Assembly (NCBI RefSeq): GCF_003946095.1
Contig: NZ_RHOD01000001.1
Coordinates: 93,497-157,496, forward strand
Source of the DNA: Levilactobacillus lindianensis
Lineage (GTDB): Bacteria > Bacillota > Bacilli > Lactobacillales > Lactobacillaceae
Reading direction: 5' to 3'
Length of the DNA: 64,000 nucleotides
Shown: piece by piece, positions 9,220-17,333 of the stretch
Layout of the letters: the number at the start of each line of letters is the position of its first letter
How positions within the stretch are numbered: position 1 is the stretch's first letter
Position numbers and translations under genes: made by a program
Notes under the pieces: generated by a model
Seen by the model: only the letters and a program-made list of their open reading frames with translations
What the model was told of the DNA's origin: nothing
Database searches by the model: none

Positions 9220-10710
9220 ATGGCGAAACTTCCCGTTGAAAGCAATCAACTTGAATACAAAGAAACGGCGAAACATGGTCTGCCAAAAAGCATTTGGGAA
9301 TCCGTCAGTGCCTTTGCCAATACAGAAGGCGGCAAAATAATTCTAGGTGTTTCCGAGGTTAAGAAAAATCAAAAATTCATTGTAGTTGGTGTATCAAATC
9401 CTAATAAACTTAAAATTGAATTTTTAAATTTACAAAGTGATAAAACTACAATTTCTCAGCCTGTGGTTGAAGCCGACAACATTAAAATTAAGTCAATAGA
9501 GGGAAAAGACATTGTCACCATTACAGTTCCAAAAGTCTCATACAAGAACCGTCCCGTCTACCTCAAAGGTAACATCAAAAAGTCTTTTTATCGTGATCAT
9601 GAATCTGATCGCCAAGTTCCTGATAACCTACTCCGATACTTCCTGCGCGAATCAGATTCAACTGTTGACTCTGAAATAATTGCCAATTTTGATCTGAATG
9701 ACCTGGACTTGGTCTCTTTACAAAACTATAAAGTCTTTCTTGCGCAACACAGCCAGAATAATGAATACTTGTCAAAAGACTTTCCAGAGTTTCTCCAAAT
9801 GCTTGGCCTAATGCAGCGAGACCGAACCACTGAAAAAACAAAATGGCAATTAACTAAAGCCGCTCTACTATTGTTTGGAAAATACAATTCCATCACCGAA
9901 GTCTTTCCAAAATTCTTTTTAGATCTTGTTATCAAGAAGAATTCTTCTGATACCGACTATCTAGATCGTATTTATACTTCAAATGAAGCCCATCACCCAC
10001 AGAATATCTACAGTTTTTTTGAACTGGCTTTTCAAAAAATTCAAAGTCAGTTAAATAACAAGTTCGAATTAGATGGCATTAATCGGAAAGATAGTGGTGA
10101 GGCATTATTGGCGGCTGTTCGCGAAGGCTTAGTCAATACTTTAATTCACGCCGACTATTCAGCCGATTCCCAAATTAAGATTTTTCTGTTTAAAGATTAC
10201 GTAGAATTTAACAATCCAGGGGAAATGCGGGTTTCAAAAGAACGCTATGTATTAGGCGGCGATTCCCAGGCACGAAACCCCAAAATATTCACTATCTTTA
10301 CCCGAGCTAAACTAGGTGAGCGCACCGGCAGTGGTGGTCATCGTATTTACCAAACTGCAGACAGATTGAAGCTACGGATCCCCGAAATCACCTCAACCAT
10401 GGCTGATACACGTTTAATAATCTGGCTGATTCCGCTTTCAGAAACCGTACTTGAAAATATACCAGCTGAATGGCAATCTACTTACGAACGCATGACAAAA
10501 TTACTTATTGCCTCATACTCGGAGCTTCAGGATCTATATAGAAACTCCTATGAGGGCCATAAAATTATAAATGGCATGGTTGACGCAAGCTTACTCGAAA
10601 AAACCGGTAGGAATAAGGGAACAAAGTATATCTTATCGCATAATGAGCCTGCAATTAGAATGTCGATGAACAAGCTTATTCAACAAGTCCAAACTAACTT
10701 TCTTAAATAG
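9220..10710 (+). CDS. AlbA/Schlafen-type putative transcriptional regulator with C-terminal ATPase-like fold
   Basis: 496 residues. The N-terminal 120 residues match the AlbA_2 (Schlafen AAA_4) domain: ESNQLEYKETAKHGLPKSIWESVSAFANTEGG, then IILGV. At about 295-380 there is a GHKL/HATPase-like segment (ALLAAVREGLVNTLIHADYS, then YVEFNNPGEM and RNPKIFTIF, RTGSGGHRIY). The C-terminus looks like a winged helix. This architecture is typical of proteins annotated as ATP-binding transcriptional regulators in mobile or accessory DNA. The gene is visibly AT-richer than both neighbours and stands alone between its own promoter and a terminator, so horizontal acquisition is likely. No strong ribosome-binding site precedes ATG 9220 (GAAGAAG only). 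Confidence 0.82.
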   Translation: MAKLPVESNQLEYKETAKHGLPKSIWESVSAFANTEGGKIILGVSEVKKNQKFIVVGVSNPNKLKIEFLNLQSDKTTISQPVVEADNIKIKSIEGKDIVTITVPKVSYKNRPVYLKGNIKKSFYRDHESDRQVPDNLLRYFLRESDSTVDSEIIANFDLNDLDLVSLQNYKVFLAQHSQNNEYLSKDFPEFLQMLGLMQRDRTTEKTKWQLTKAALLLFGKYNSITEVFPKFFLDLVIKKNSSDTDYLDRIYTSNEAHHPQNIYSFFELAFQKIQSQLNNKFELDGINRKDSGEALLAAVREGLVNTLIHADYSADSQIKIFLFKDYVEFNNPGEMRVSKERYVLGGDSQARNPKIFTIFTRAKLGERTGSGGHRIYQTADRLKLRIPEITSTMADTRLIIWLIPLSETVLENIPAEWQSTYERMTKLLIASYSELQDLYRNSYEGHKIINGMVDASLLEKTGRNKGTKYILSHNEPAIRMSMNKLIQQVQTNFLK

Positions 10711-10714
10711 ATCA

Positions 10715-10763
10715 AAGAACAGTTCCGTAAAATCATTTCGACTTTACGGAACTGTTCTTGTTT
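10715..10763. terminator. Bidirectional terminator
   Basis: Perfect 17-bp arms (10715-10731 and 10743-10759) separate the converging genes ending at 10710 (+) and 10768 (-). Confidence 0.85.
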
Positions 10764-10767
10764 AAAT

Positions 10768-12183
10768 CTAATTAATTTCGACTGTCCCGTTTTGACTATC
10801 TACGCTGACCGTCTTCGCTGGATCCTCCCCAACGGTGCCGATCTTGTGATGCCGGTCGTCCAACGTGAACCGCGCAGCCAGCGGTGGCCGAACCGTCCCC
10901 TCTTCGTTGCGCAGGTCAAAGTTGTAATCCTGGCCCGCAGGAATCTCCAGACTCACGCTACCGTTGCTTTGAACCTTAATATTGCCGGTAACCTCAGCAC
11001 TGACCCGGCCATTCTTGGCGCGAATATCGCCATCACCGACAAGCCGCTTGACGCGGACACTCCCATTACGAGCGACCCCGGTCAACTGCCCCGTGATCCC
11101 ATCCACCTTGATGGCACCATTACGAGAGTTCACATAGAGCTCACCGGCGTGGTCGTTGACCCGAATAGCCCCGTTGATTGAATCAATCGTTCCCTTACCC
11201 TTGGCTTGACGAACAGCGACGGCCCCATTGTCGGCTTGAACCCGGTAGGTCGTACTCGTTAAATCATCAATCTTGATGGCCCCATTGGTTGCGGTGAGAT
11301 CCAAGCGATCAACACCGGCGTGAAAGACCCGGACACGGCCGTTCGTGGCGTGGGCGACCAGAAAAATGGAACTACGGAAATCACTCAGTTCCAGACTGCC
11401 ATTGCCGGCTTCCACCGTGACGTGGCCCGTCAAAACAGCGGGCAATAGAATTTCTACGCGGATGTGTACGGGCCAGAGACGAGCCCGTTCTCCTTGGCGA
11501 ATGGTGAGGGTGTCGCCGACACGAGTCGCCCGTAAGTGGAAACGGTCATTGTCGCGGCTCATGTACTCGTTAACCACGATATTCTCACCACTGGCCGCGC
11601 CGAGTTTAACGGCGGCATCCCGATAGTCGATCGCCACGTTGGCCAGATCGGTTACCGCAAAGGTCTGGGTGTTGACCAATTTTAGGGAGGTCACAATCGT
11701 TCGTTCTGGCTCCTGACCATTGACCGTCACGTGGTCGCCGTTAACGTCAATCAGACCATTGGCCACGGAAACATGGTCGCCATCCACCTGAACCAGACTG
11801 CCGAGATCGACCTTGTCCTTCTCGTTATCCACGAGCACGTGGTCGCCCCAGGTAACTTGGTCGTCGGTGATGTGAAGCTTGCCAACGTGAACACTGGACT
11901 GGGAGCTGTGCTTGGTCTGCGTCGTACTCTGCCGATTGTGGCCTTCGGTTTGACCGTCGCTGTCCTCGGCAACTTCTTTGAGGAGACTGTCGAGATCCCC
12001 AATTTGTTTGACCGCTTCTTCAATCGCCTTATCCGGCTCCATGCCGTCGTTGACCCGTTCGGAGACGGCTTCGGTCAAGTCGCCCACTAGTTCTTCCTTC
12101 AGTTCTGTTAACGCCCGCGATGGCTGGTAGTTGCTAAATAACTGGTCCAAACGTGTCCGAATTTCCATTGTAATATCGTCCAT
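10768..12183 (-). CDS. DUF4097 beta-strand-repeat protein with N-terminal HAAS-like region
   Basis: 471 residues. The first 75 residues (MDDITMEIRTRLDQLF ... AIEEAVKQIGDLDSLLKEV) look like the helical HAAS/DUF1700 module often encoded beside PadR regulators. After a Ser/Thr/Gln linker, residues about 190-470 form an Asn/Gly/Val-rich array (NGAIKIDDLTS, NGAVAVRQAKG, NGAIRVNDHAG, NGAIKVDGITG, NGSVRVKRLVG), a right-handed beta-helix of the DUF4097 type. No signal peptide or membrane helix is seen. The gene starts 2 bp after the PadR stop, and its GAGGAGG ribosome-binding site overlaps the end of padR, so the two are translated as a unit. PadR/HAAS/DUF4097 sets are associated with envelope-stress control in Firmicutes; the exact role is unknown. 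Confidence 0.82.
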   Translation of the reverse strand: MDDITMEIRTRLDQLFSNYQPSRALTELKEELVGDLTEAVSERVNDGMEPDKAIEEAVKQIGDLDSLLKEVAEDSDGQTEGHNRQSTTQTKHSSQSSVHVGKLHITDDQVTWGDHVLVDNEKDKVDLGSLVQVDGDHVSVANGLIDVNGDHVTVNGQEPERTIVTSLKLVNTQTFAVTDLANVAIDYRDAAVKLGAASGENIVVNEYMSRDNDRFHLRATRVGDTLTIRQGERARLWPVHIRVEILLPAVLTGHVTVEAGNGSLELSDFRSSIFLVAHATNGRVRVFHAGVDRLDLTATNGAIKIDDLTSTTYRVQADNGAVAVRQAKGKGTIDSINGAIRVNDHAGELYVNSRNGAIKVDGITGQLTGVARNGSVRVKRLVGDGDIRAKNGRVSAEVTGNIKVQSNGSVSLEIPAGQDYNFDLRNEEGTVRPPLAARFTLDDRHHKIGTVGEDPAKTVSVDSQNGTVEIN

Positions 12184-12185
12184 AA

Positions 12186-12536
12186 TTAAGCCTCCTCGGT
12201 AAGCTTACCGGTAATTAAATCATCAATAATCGGTTTGGCAAACTGCCAAGCCGCCGTCTTCTCCGCCAGCATTTCAAGCCCCACCGACGTGACGTGATAG
12301 TACTTGCGCCGCGACCCCTGGGTCTCATCACCCCAATAATCAGTCAGCGCGCCATTCTTTTCGAGTCGACGAAAGACCGTGTACAGCGTGGCCTCATTGA
12401 GTTCATAGTGCCCATGGCTTAAGGATTTCACCCGTTTGGCCACCTGGTACCCATAACTATCCCCCTGTTGGAGAATGTTCAAAATAATCGTATCCGTATG
12501 GCCCCGAATGAGATCTTTGGAAATATTCTCAGCCAT
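12186..12536 (-). CDS. PadR-family transcriptional repressor
   Basis: 116 residues. The sequence shows the PadR winged helix: DTIILNILQQGDSYGYQVAKRV, then LNEATLYTVFRRLEKNGALTDYW, then SRRKYYHVTSVGLEMLAEKTAAW. ATG at 12536 follows AAGGAAG. It is the first gene of a two-gene operon with the DUF4097 protein. A perfect 11-bp inverted repeat surrounds its -35 box (12574-12606), so autoregulation is very likely. PadR-s1 proteins of this size respond to phenolics, drugs or envelope stress; the inducer cannot be told from sequence. Confidence 0.92.
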   Translation of the reverse strand: MAENISKDLIRGHTDTIILNILQQGDSYGYQVAKRVKSLSHGHYELNEATLYTVFRRLEKNGALTDYWGDETQGSRRKYYHVTSVGLEMLAEKTAAWQFAKPIIDDLITGKLTEEA

Positions 12537-12566
12537 GCCGCCACTTCCTTTCTTTTGCTTGGATAT

Positions 12567-12606
12567 AATGTATCACATACTACTGTGCGTGTCAAAGTAG
12601 TATGTG
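12567..12606 (-). promoter_or_regulatory. padR promoter and perfect PadR-type operator
   Basis: On the minus strand TTGACA (12590-12595), a 17-bp spacer and TACATT (12567-12572) form a good promoter. A perfect inverted repeat, CACATACTACT and AGTAGTATGTG (12574-12584 and 12596-12606, 11-bp gap), has the -35 box between its arms, so a bound repressor would block it. Confidence 0.82.
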
Positions 12607-12722
12607 TCAAAAAATAAGAATTTGTTTGTCACGATTGCCTTAACTTTCATTTAAGGCGTGTTCCCCATGAAACCAGCATGGTACACTAAACACAGCAAAT
12701 TTATTCAGGGGAGACTTTTTCA

Positions 12723-13307
12723 ATGAAAACCTTTCGCAACATTCTAAGTTGGGTATTGCCCATCGTACTTGCCTTGGCGTTCGTTTTTGTGGTGCGCACC
12801 TACCTGTTAGAAGTCGTCAAGGTCTCGGGTGACTCGATGGAACCCAACCTAGTGAATGGTGAGGCCATGATTGTGACCAAGCCGACAGCGGTCAAACGAC
12901 TCAGTGTCATCGTCTTCGACGCCTACGGGGAAGACCCCACGGCGGCCAAGAATACCAACTATGTCAAACGGGTCATCGGTATGCCTGGCGATCAAGTCGC
13001 CAGCAAGAATGGCTACATTTACATCAATAACCGCAAGCTTAAACAGAGCTTCATCAGCAAGTCCGAACGGGGCATCGGTACCGGAAACTGGACGCTAGCT
13101 GGTCTGGCTAAGCAACACAACTGGGCCTACCAGGGCAACACCGTTCCTCAGGGTCACTACTTCGTTCTTGGCGATCATCGGAGTGTCTCCGAGGACGGCC
13201 GAGCCTGGGGTTACGTCAACGCTAAGAAAATCATGGGCGTGGTTAAGGTGCCATTCTGGGAAGGCAGTTCGGAACACCGGGCTAACGTGAATAGTTTGGC
13301 CAGCTAG
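12723..13307 (+). CDS. lepB: Signal peptidase I
   Basis: 194 residues with a single N-terminal membrane anchor (ILSWVLPIVLALAFVFVV). The family boxes are present: box B SGDSMEPNL with catalytic Ser38, box D YVKRVIGMPGD with the general base Lys82, and box E GDHRSVSEDGRAWGYV near 156-171. Box E has His where many homologues have Asn (GDNRxxSxDSR). The enzyme cleaves signal peptides of exported proteins on the outer face of the membrane. ATG 12723 follows GGGGAG. It is monocistronic, divergent from padR, and is followed by an E1 element. Confidence 0.95.
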   Translation: MKTFRNILSWVLPIVLALAFVFVVRTYLLEVVKVSGDSMEPNLVNGEAMIVTKPTAVKRLSVIVFDAYGEDPTAAKNTNYVKRVIGMPGDQVASKNGYIYINNRKLKQSFISKSERGIGTGNWTLAGLAKQHNWAYQGNTVPQGHYFVLGDHRSVSEDGRAWGYVNAKKIMGVVKVPFWEGSSEHRANVNSLAS

Positions 13308-13334
13308 GTGATAGGTAAGTAAAGCCGAAGAAGT

Positions 13335-13529
13335 CCGCCTGCGGCTGACAGGGGTTACGCCTGCTGTGGGGAACGCCTACAGCCTGAGGGTCGGGCTTCC
13401 GGCTCGCTTCAAAGCCCTGCCAAAAAACGCGGGTCTTCGAAGTCGTCCCATGCTGTAAGACCGGGAAGACCCTAGCGCCCGGCCTAACACCATCGACACG
13501 GCTGGCTCCACCCCTGTCCTCCTCCGGCT
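13335..13529 (+). repeat. E1 structured intergenic element, copy 1
   Basis: This 195-bp copy begins CCGCCTGCGGCTGACAGG and ends CCTCCTCCGGCT. The closing stem is ACAGGGGT with ACCCCTGT, two paired base changes from the CAGGGAT/ATCCCTG of other copies. Inside are three hairpins; the one near 13466-13482 has CCGGG/CCCGG in place of CCGAG/CTCGG. It lies 28 bp past lepB. It has diverged more than the other copies. Confidence 0.75.
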
Positions 13530-13884
13530 ATTGTGGTACTTAATTGCCACAACTGTTCGGGGCCAGGACCGTTACTTGGCTATTAGCCAAATTGCATTCA
13601 CGAATCCCTTAATAATCTTCAATTATCAGATAACTAACAAGCCGTCAGCTCTTGCAATCTAGCAAGATGCTGGCGGCTTTTCATTTGTCACACTGATGAC
13701 ACTGGGGACCTTCACGATACATGACTTAGCTTAGCCTTGTCAGCAGAACTAGGCTTACTGACCCACCCGATAGCGTTTCAGGACATAACCTCCAGACCAG
13801 CCTGAAAGACCACAGACGTTGTCTCTACGGAAACTAATCATACTGATGCATTCTGCCATCTATCTTGTTTGAATGCCACCACCT
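13530..13884. other. Gene-free spacer between two inverted E1 copies
   Basis: No gene is seen. It holds one strong hairpin (13639-13682) and is bounded on both sides by E1 elements in opposite orientation. Confidence 0.5.
13639..13682 (+). terminator. Terminator-like hairpin
   Basis: AAGCCGTCAGC...CTTGC pairs with GCAAG...GCTGGCGGCTTTT, ending in four T. It lies 330 bp after lepB, beyond E1 copy 1, and could be the real end of the lepB transcript. Confidence 0.65.
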
Positions 13885-14064
13885 AGCCGGAGGAGGCCAG
13901 GGATGGAGCCGGCCGTGGTGGTAGCGTTAGACCGAGTGACTTTCTCGGCCTTACGCTACGGGCGACTTTGAAGACTCGCGCTTTTAGCGAGGCTTCAAAT
14001 CGAGCGAGAAGCCCAAGGGGCTGAAGCATCCCCACAGCAGGCGGAATCCCTGGCAGCCGCAGGC
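13885..14064 (-). repeat. E1 structured intergenic element, copy 2 (inverted)
   Basis: Read on the plus strand it begins AGCCGGAGGAGGCCAGGGAT and ends ATCCCTGGCAGCCGCAGGC. The second hairpin stem is GTAGCGT/ACGCTAC and the third contains CTCGC/GCGAG; both differ from other copies but stay paired. It faces copy 1 across 355 bp. Confidence 0.8.
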
Positions 14065-14081
14065 TGCTGTCTTAGCAGATC

Positions 14082-14121
14082 AAAAAAATCCCAAGACCAT
14101 AGAGAATCATGTCTTGGGATT
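14082..14121 (-). terminator. Terminator of ohyA
   Basis: Arms AATCCCAAGAC and GTCTTGGGATT (11 bp) are followed by seven T on the minus strand. Confidence 0.85.
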
Positions 14122-14221
14122 CAATTTCGAAGAGACTGTCCGAGCAAGCCTGCCTCTCAGGACAGGTCATCCCCGGAATGCCACGGCGACCCCTCACTGG
14201 AGGCCATTAACGTGACAAGGT

Positions 14222-15916
14222 TTAGCTAAACATGCGCTTAGTGGCCTTCAACAAGGTCTTCGGATCCTTGTCATAACGAGGCGTATCGACCAAGTTATCC
14301 ATTGGAACCCCGGCAAAGTGGAACGCCGCGATTTCACCGGAACGGGTCGCACTCTGTTCCGTAAAGATCATCTGGTAAGGCTGTTCAACGAACTCACCGG
14401 TGAAAGCTAAGTTGGTTGAGTGCGCCGGAATAACCTCTGGCCGGTCGGTCTTCGCCCGGTTATTGAAGAGGGCTGAAGCGTATGGCATGTAGACCGGAAT
14501 ATTGTTGATAATGCTGTCGAGAATGGCGGGTTCCTTTTCCTTGATGTTGTTAGGACCTGGATCCACCTTGGACAACTGGCCAATCAGTTCCTGAGCCATT
14601 TCCTTACCCGTCATCTTGATGTACTGCTTGTGGACGAATTCACCCGTCCGGCGTGGATACAAGAAGTAACCCCAGATAACCGATTCATTAGGCTTCTGGC
14701 TGGTAAAGTGTGGCTGGTGGTGAACCACGATCGACATGTTAACATCCTTCTGCCCCAATGGCGTGATTGGCGTCGTGGACAGGAAGGAGTTCAACGCATT
14801 CCCTGGAACCTGAGTGGTAATCCGCGTAATTTCGTTCAACAGTAAGTGGTTCTTCGTGGTCAACGTGAAGCTGACCCATTCGGAATTCTTACGGTCGGCG
14901 AAGAACTTATCGGGTGTCCCCAAGTTGTAGAAACGTTCCGTGGCTTTCTTCCACAAGGCGGCACTGATCCCGTATTCCATATTTTCCCGAGCCGGTGTGT
15001 TGTAGTCCCCCATCGTGGCGGAATCCGTGATGGACCCGTTGGTGAAGATGACTGCCGTCTCATCGTCGATATCGACTAATTCCTCGGTCCCGTCTTCCAC
15101 GTTCTTAACGTGGATGCCCGTTACCGTGATTTCATCTTGCATCGCACTGTCGGCGAACTCCCAATCCGTGACGATCCGGTTGGAAATAAATTTAACCCCT
15201 TCACCCTTGAGGTAGTTAATCAGAGGCAAGATCATACTTTCAAATTGGTTATAACGAGTCCGGTTAACCCCAACCAAGTGTTCAATTTGCGTAAATTCGT
15301 AAATCATTTGGTGCATGTAACGCCGGAGTTCTTGAACGGAACTCTCGATCCGAAAGGCGAACGTGGTTTCCCACATATACCAGAAGTTGGTTTGGAACAT
15401 GTGTGGGTCATCCTTGAAGTATTCGGCGATCGTCATGTTATCCAACTTAGTTTCTTCGTCATCGGGCATCAGAACTAATTTCGATAACAGCGCCCGGTCC
15501 TTGTTGTTCAGACCCAACTTGCCACCATCGATGATCCCCTTGCCGCCTTGCATCAACCGTGCCTTGTCAAAAGTCCGGTGGTGCGCATCGAAGTCACGGG
15601 TATCCTCTGCGGCCGTCATTCCTTCCTCAGTTGCGGAAGGAATCCGATCTAGCAAGTCCATCAAATCAACGTAGGTCCGGTAGTTCAGCATCCGGCCACC
15701 CCGGGCAACGTAACCCGTCTGGTTGTCGAGTGGGTGTTCCTTGTTCCAGTATTCATCACTGAATTCTTCGGTCGTCCCACCATCGTTGGCACCGTGCATA
15801 TCTGCCCCATAAAAGGTGATATTGTCACCACGCCAATGGCCTTCTTGAATCAGGTAAACCGCCGCGGCCATATTAGATAAACCCGCACCGATCATTACTG
15901 CTTTTGTTTTAACCAT
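14222..15916 (-). CDS. ohyA: Oleate hydratase (FAD-dependent)
   Basis: 564 residues from ATG 15916, which has GGAGGTG 8 bases upstream; a GTG nine bases earlier is too close to that site. The N-terminus carries the Rossmann FAD motif (VMIGAGLSNMAAAVYL). Next come FYGADMHGANDGG and the flavin loop RGGRMLNYR. Later segments (NFWYMWETTFAFRIESSVQELRRYMHQMI and the C-terminal GEFVEQPYQMIFTEQSATRSGEI) are characteristic. The enzyme adds water to the cis-9 double bond of oleic and linoleic acid to give 10-hydroxy acids, which protects against free fatty acids. In many hydratases the loop reads RGGREME with a catalytic Glu; here Met occupies that place, as reported for the Rhodococcus-type branch. 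It is a single gene with a terminator, and a long palindrome lies upstream at 15972-15999. Confidence 0.95.
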   Translation of the reverse strand: MVKTKAVMIGAGLSNMAAAVYLIQEGHWRGDNITFYGADMHGANDGGTTEEFSDEYWNKEHPLDNQTGYVARGGRMLNYRTYVDLMDLLDRIPSATEEGMTAAEDTRDFDAHHRTFDKARLMQGGKGIIDGGKLGLNNKDRALLSKLVLMPDDEETKLDNMTIAEYFKDDPHMFQTNFWYMWETTFAFRIESSVQELRRYMHQMIYEFTQIEHLVGVNRTRYNQFESMILPLINYLKGEGVKFISNRIVTDWEFADSAMQDEITVTGIHVKNVEDGTEELVDIDDETAVIFTNGSITDSATMGDYNTPARENMEYGISAALWKKATERFYNLGTPDKFFADRKNSEWVSFTLTTKNHLLLNEITRITTQVPGNALNSFLSTTPITPLGQKDVNMSIVVHHQPHFTSQKPNESVIWGYFLYPRRTGEFVHKQYIKMTGKEMAQELIGQLSKVDPGPNNIKEKEPAILDSIINNIPVYMPYASALFNNRAKTDRPEVIPAHSTNLAFTGEFVEQPYQMIFTEQSATRSGEIAAFHFAGVPMDNLVDTPRYDKDPKTLLKATKRMFS

Positions 15917-15971
15917 CAAAAACACCTCCGTAGATTCTTTTTGCCTTTTACAACCTCATTATGCTTGCTTT

Positions 15972-15999
15972 GTCATGTATTGTAAAGCGTTTACATGAC
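15972..15999 (-). promoter_or_regulatory. Long palindrome upstream of ohyA (candidate operator)
   Basis: GTCATGTA (15972-15979) pairs with TACATGAC (15992-15999), and nested inside is TGTAAA-GCG-TTTACA (15981-15995). It lies 56-83 bp upstream of the ohyA start. The inner part resembles a catabolite-repression cre site with one extra base; the outer part looks like a TetR-type operator. Confidence 0.6.
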
Positions 16000-16134
16000 G
16001 GTTTTATAAAAAAGTCCAGATCGTTACGGATCCTTAATACACCGGTGATTGCGACACGTCGTGTTCCATTTATAGGGGCCAAATATCACCCAAATCTGCG
16101 TCGCAAAAACGGTCGAAACGGTTTACCAAAAAGA

Positions 16135-16203
16135 GTGCCAAAAAGGGCGATTAGTCAATGAGCATTATCGGGGTTAAGCGGAGTTGACTGCCTTTTTTGG
16201 CAC
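16135..16203 (-). repeat. E2 structured element, copy 1 (minimal, inverted)
   Basis: Outer arms GTGCCAAAAAGGGC and GCCTTTTTTGGCAC close it, with inner helix AGTCAA/TTGACT. The conserved loop strands TGAGCATTA and GGGGTTAAGCGGAG are present, but the distal hairpin of the other copies is missing. It lies between ohyA and the terminator of the gene ending at 16287. Confidence 0.7.
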
Positions 16204-16232
16204 ATTTCAGCAATATAAACTCAACCGTCCAC

Positions 16233-16263
16233 AAAAAAAGCCGAGACAACTGTCTCGACTTTT
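16233..16263 (-). terminator. Terminator after the 16287-17003 gene
   Basis: Arms AGCCGAGACA and TGTCTCGACT pair with one wobble; seven T follow on the minus strand. Confidence 0.85.
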
Positions 16264-16286
16264 AGGCTATTAGTAGGAGGTAACGG

Positions 16287-17003
16287 TTAGTCAGCTGCCA
16301 TGAACTTGCCGGCGGTCAACTTGGAAGCTAAAACCCAGCCCTTCGTCTTTCCGCTAGTAACGTAGAGGTACTTGACGTTCTTCTTAGATTTCTTAATCGA
16401 CATCTTCTTCGTTGCGTAGAAAGTCTTGCTTTCTGGCAACTTGCCCTTCAATTTCAACGTTACCTTTGATTTGTCGGCAGCGAATTTGCCCGTGTAGAAG
16501 GCTGGACGAGCGTTCTTGAAGTGGTAAGCACTCTTCTTAATCTTCTTGGCACTGACCAAGGTGTAGGTATTGGACTTGTGAACCCCATCGGCCGCCATGA
16601 ATTTGCCAGCGGTTAACTTGGAAAGGGCAACCCAACCCTTAACCTTGCCGTTGGCCGTCTTGATGTAGCCATAGCTGACCTTCTTGCCCTTGGCGTTCTT
16701 AATCACAATCTTCTTGCTGGCAGTGTAGGTGACGCCAGACTTCAGCGTGCCCTTCTTAGCCATCTTCACCTTGGACTTGTCAGCAGCAAATGCGGCACTA
16801 TAAAGGGCTGGCTTACCGGATTTAACGTGGTAAACAGCTTTCTTTAAAGCTGCACTACTCAATAAGGTATAGCTGACTTTCTTAGCGGCTGGTTTGGCAG
16901 CGGCAAATGCAGTCACAGAACTACTTACGGGAGCAATAGCCCCGACCCCTAATGGTAATACCATGGCTGCTGCCGCTGCGATCATTGCAACTTTCTTCAT
17001 CAT
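16287..17003 (-). CDS. Very basic secreted protein with two tandem SH3/GW-like repeats
   Basis: 238 residues starting at ATG 17003, with GGGGGG 8 bases upstream. It has an Ala-rich signal peptide (AMIAAAAAMVLPLGVGA, cleavage probably near AFAAA). The mature part is two repeats of about 93 residues, residues about 45-139 and 147-238. Each begins YTLxS and ends with GWVxxSKLTAGKFMAAD, and both contain AAFAADKSKV or GKFAADKSKV. The G-W near each repeat end and the beta-rich pattern recall GW/SH3b wall-binding modules. Lys is very abundant, so electrostatic binding to teichoic acid is plausible. No enzymatic domain is present. It is a single gene with its own terminator. Confidence 0.8.
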   Translation of the reverse strand: MMKKVAMIAAAAAMVLPLGVGAIAPVSSSVTAFAAAKPAAKKVSYTLLSSAALKKAVYHVKSGKPALYSAAFAADKSKVKMAKKGTLKSGVTYTASKKIVIKNAKGKKVSYGYIKTANGKVKGWVALSKLTAGKFMAADGVHKSNTYTLVSAKKIKKSAYHFKNARPAFYTGKFAADKSKVTLKLKGKLPESKTFYATKKMSIKKSKKNVKYLYVTSGKTKGWVLASKLTAGKFMAAD

Positions 17004-17280
17004 AACAATTACCCCCCGAATAATTTTGAACTCATCTCTGAATTCACGGGTATCATATCACGCTCCCCTGAGAGACGGAACTAACGACGCTTAAAAAACG
17101 CTCGAAAACGTTGCTAAATATGAGATTAGCGGTAAATTAACGCAACTTACTCTTAGGGCCTTATTCGTGTCAAATCGAAAAAATCGTGACCGCCAAATTA
17201 ATAGCGATCACGACTACTTGTCATTCTACTGATTTAATGGGTTTTAGAGTTTGAGACTACTGGCGATCAAGTCTCCGGGC

Positions 17281-17333
17281 GGTTGCTCAGAGGGCTGGAA
17301 CGTTGTGGCCACGATTGAACCCTCTGAGCAACC
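17281..17333. repeat. Perfect 14-bp inverted repeat with 25-bp loop
   Basis: GGTTGCTCAGAGGG (17281-17294) and CCCTCTGAGCAACC (17320-17333) pair perfectly. No T run follows on either strand, so it is not a simple terminator. It lies in the 680-bp gap between the basic secreted protein and the E1 element. Confidence 0.6.

Noticed and set aside
10792..12090. Long plus-strand frames within the DUF4097/PadR region
   Set aside because: They are opposite-strand shadows of the repeat-rich gene; no start signals are present.
13335..14064. CRISPR-like repeat array
   Set aside because: The repeats are about 190 bp, dispersed and in both orientations, with no regular spacers and no cas genes.
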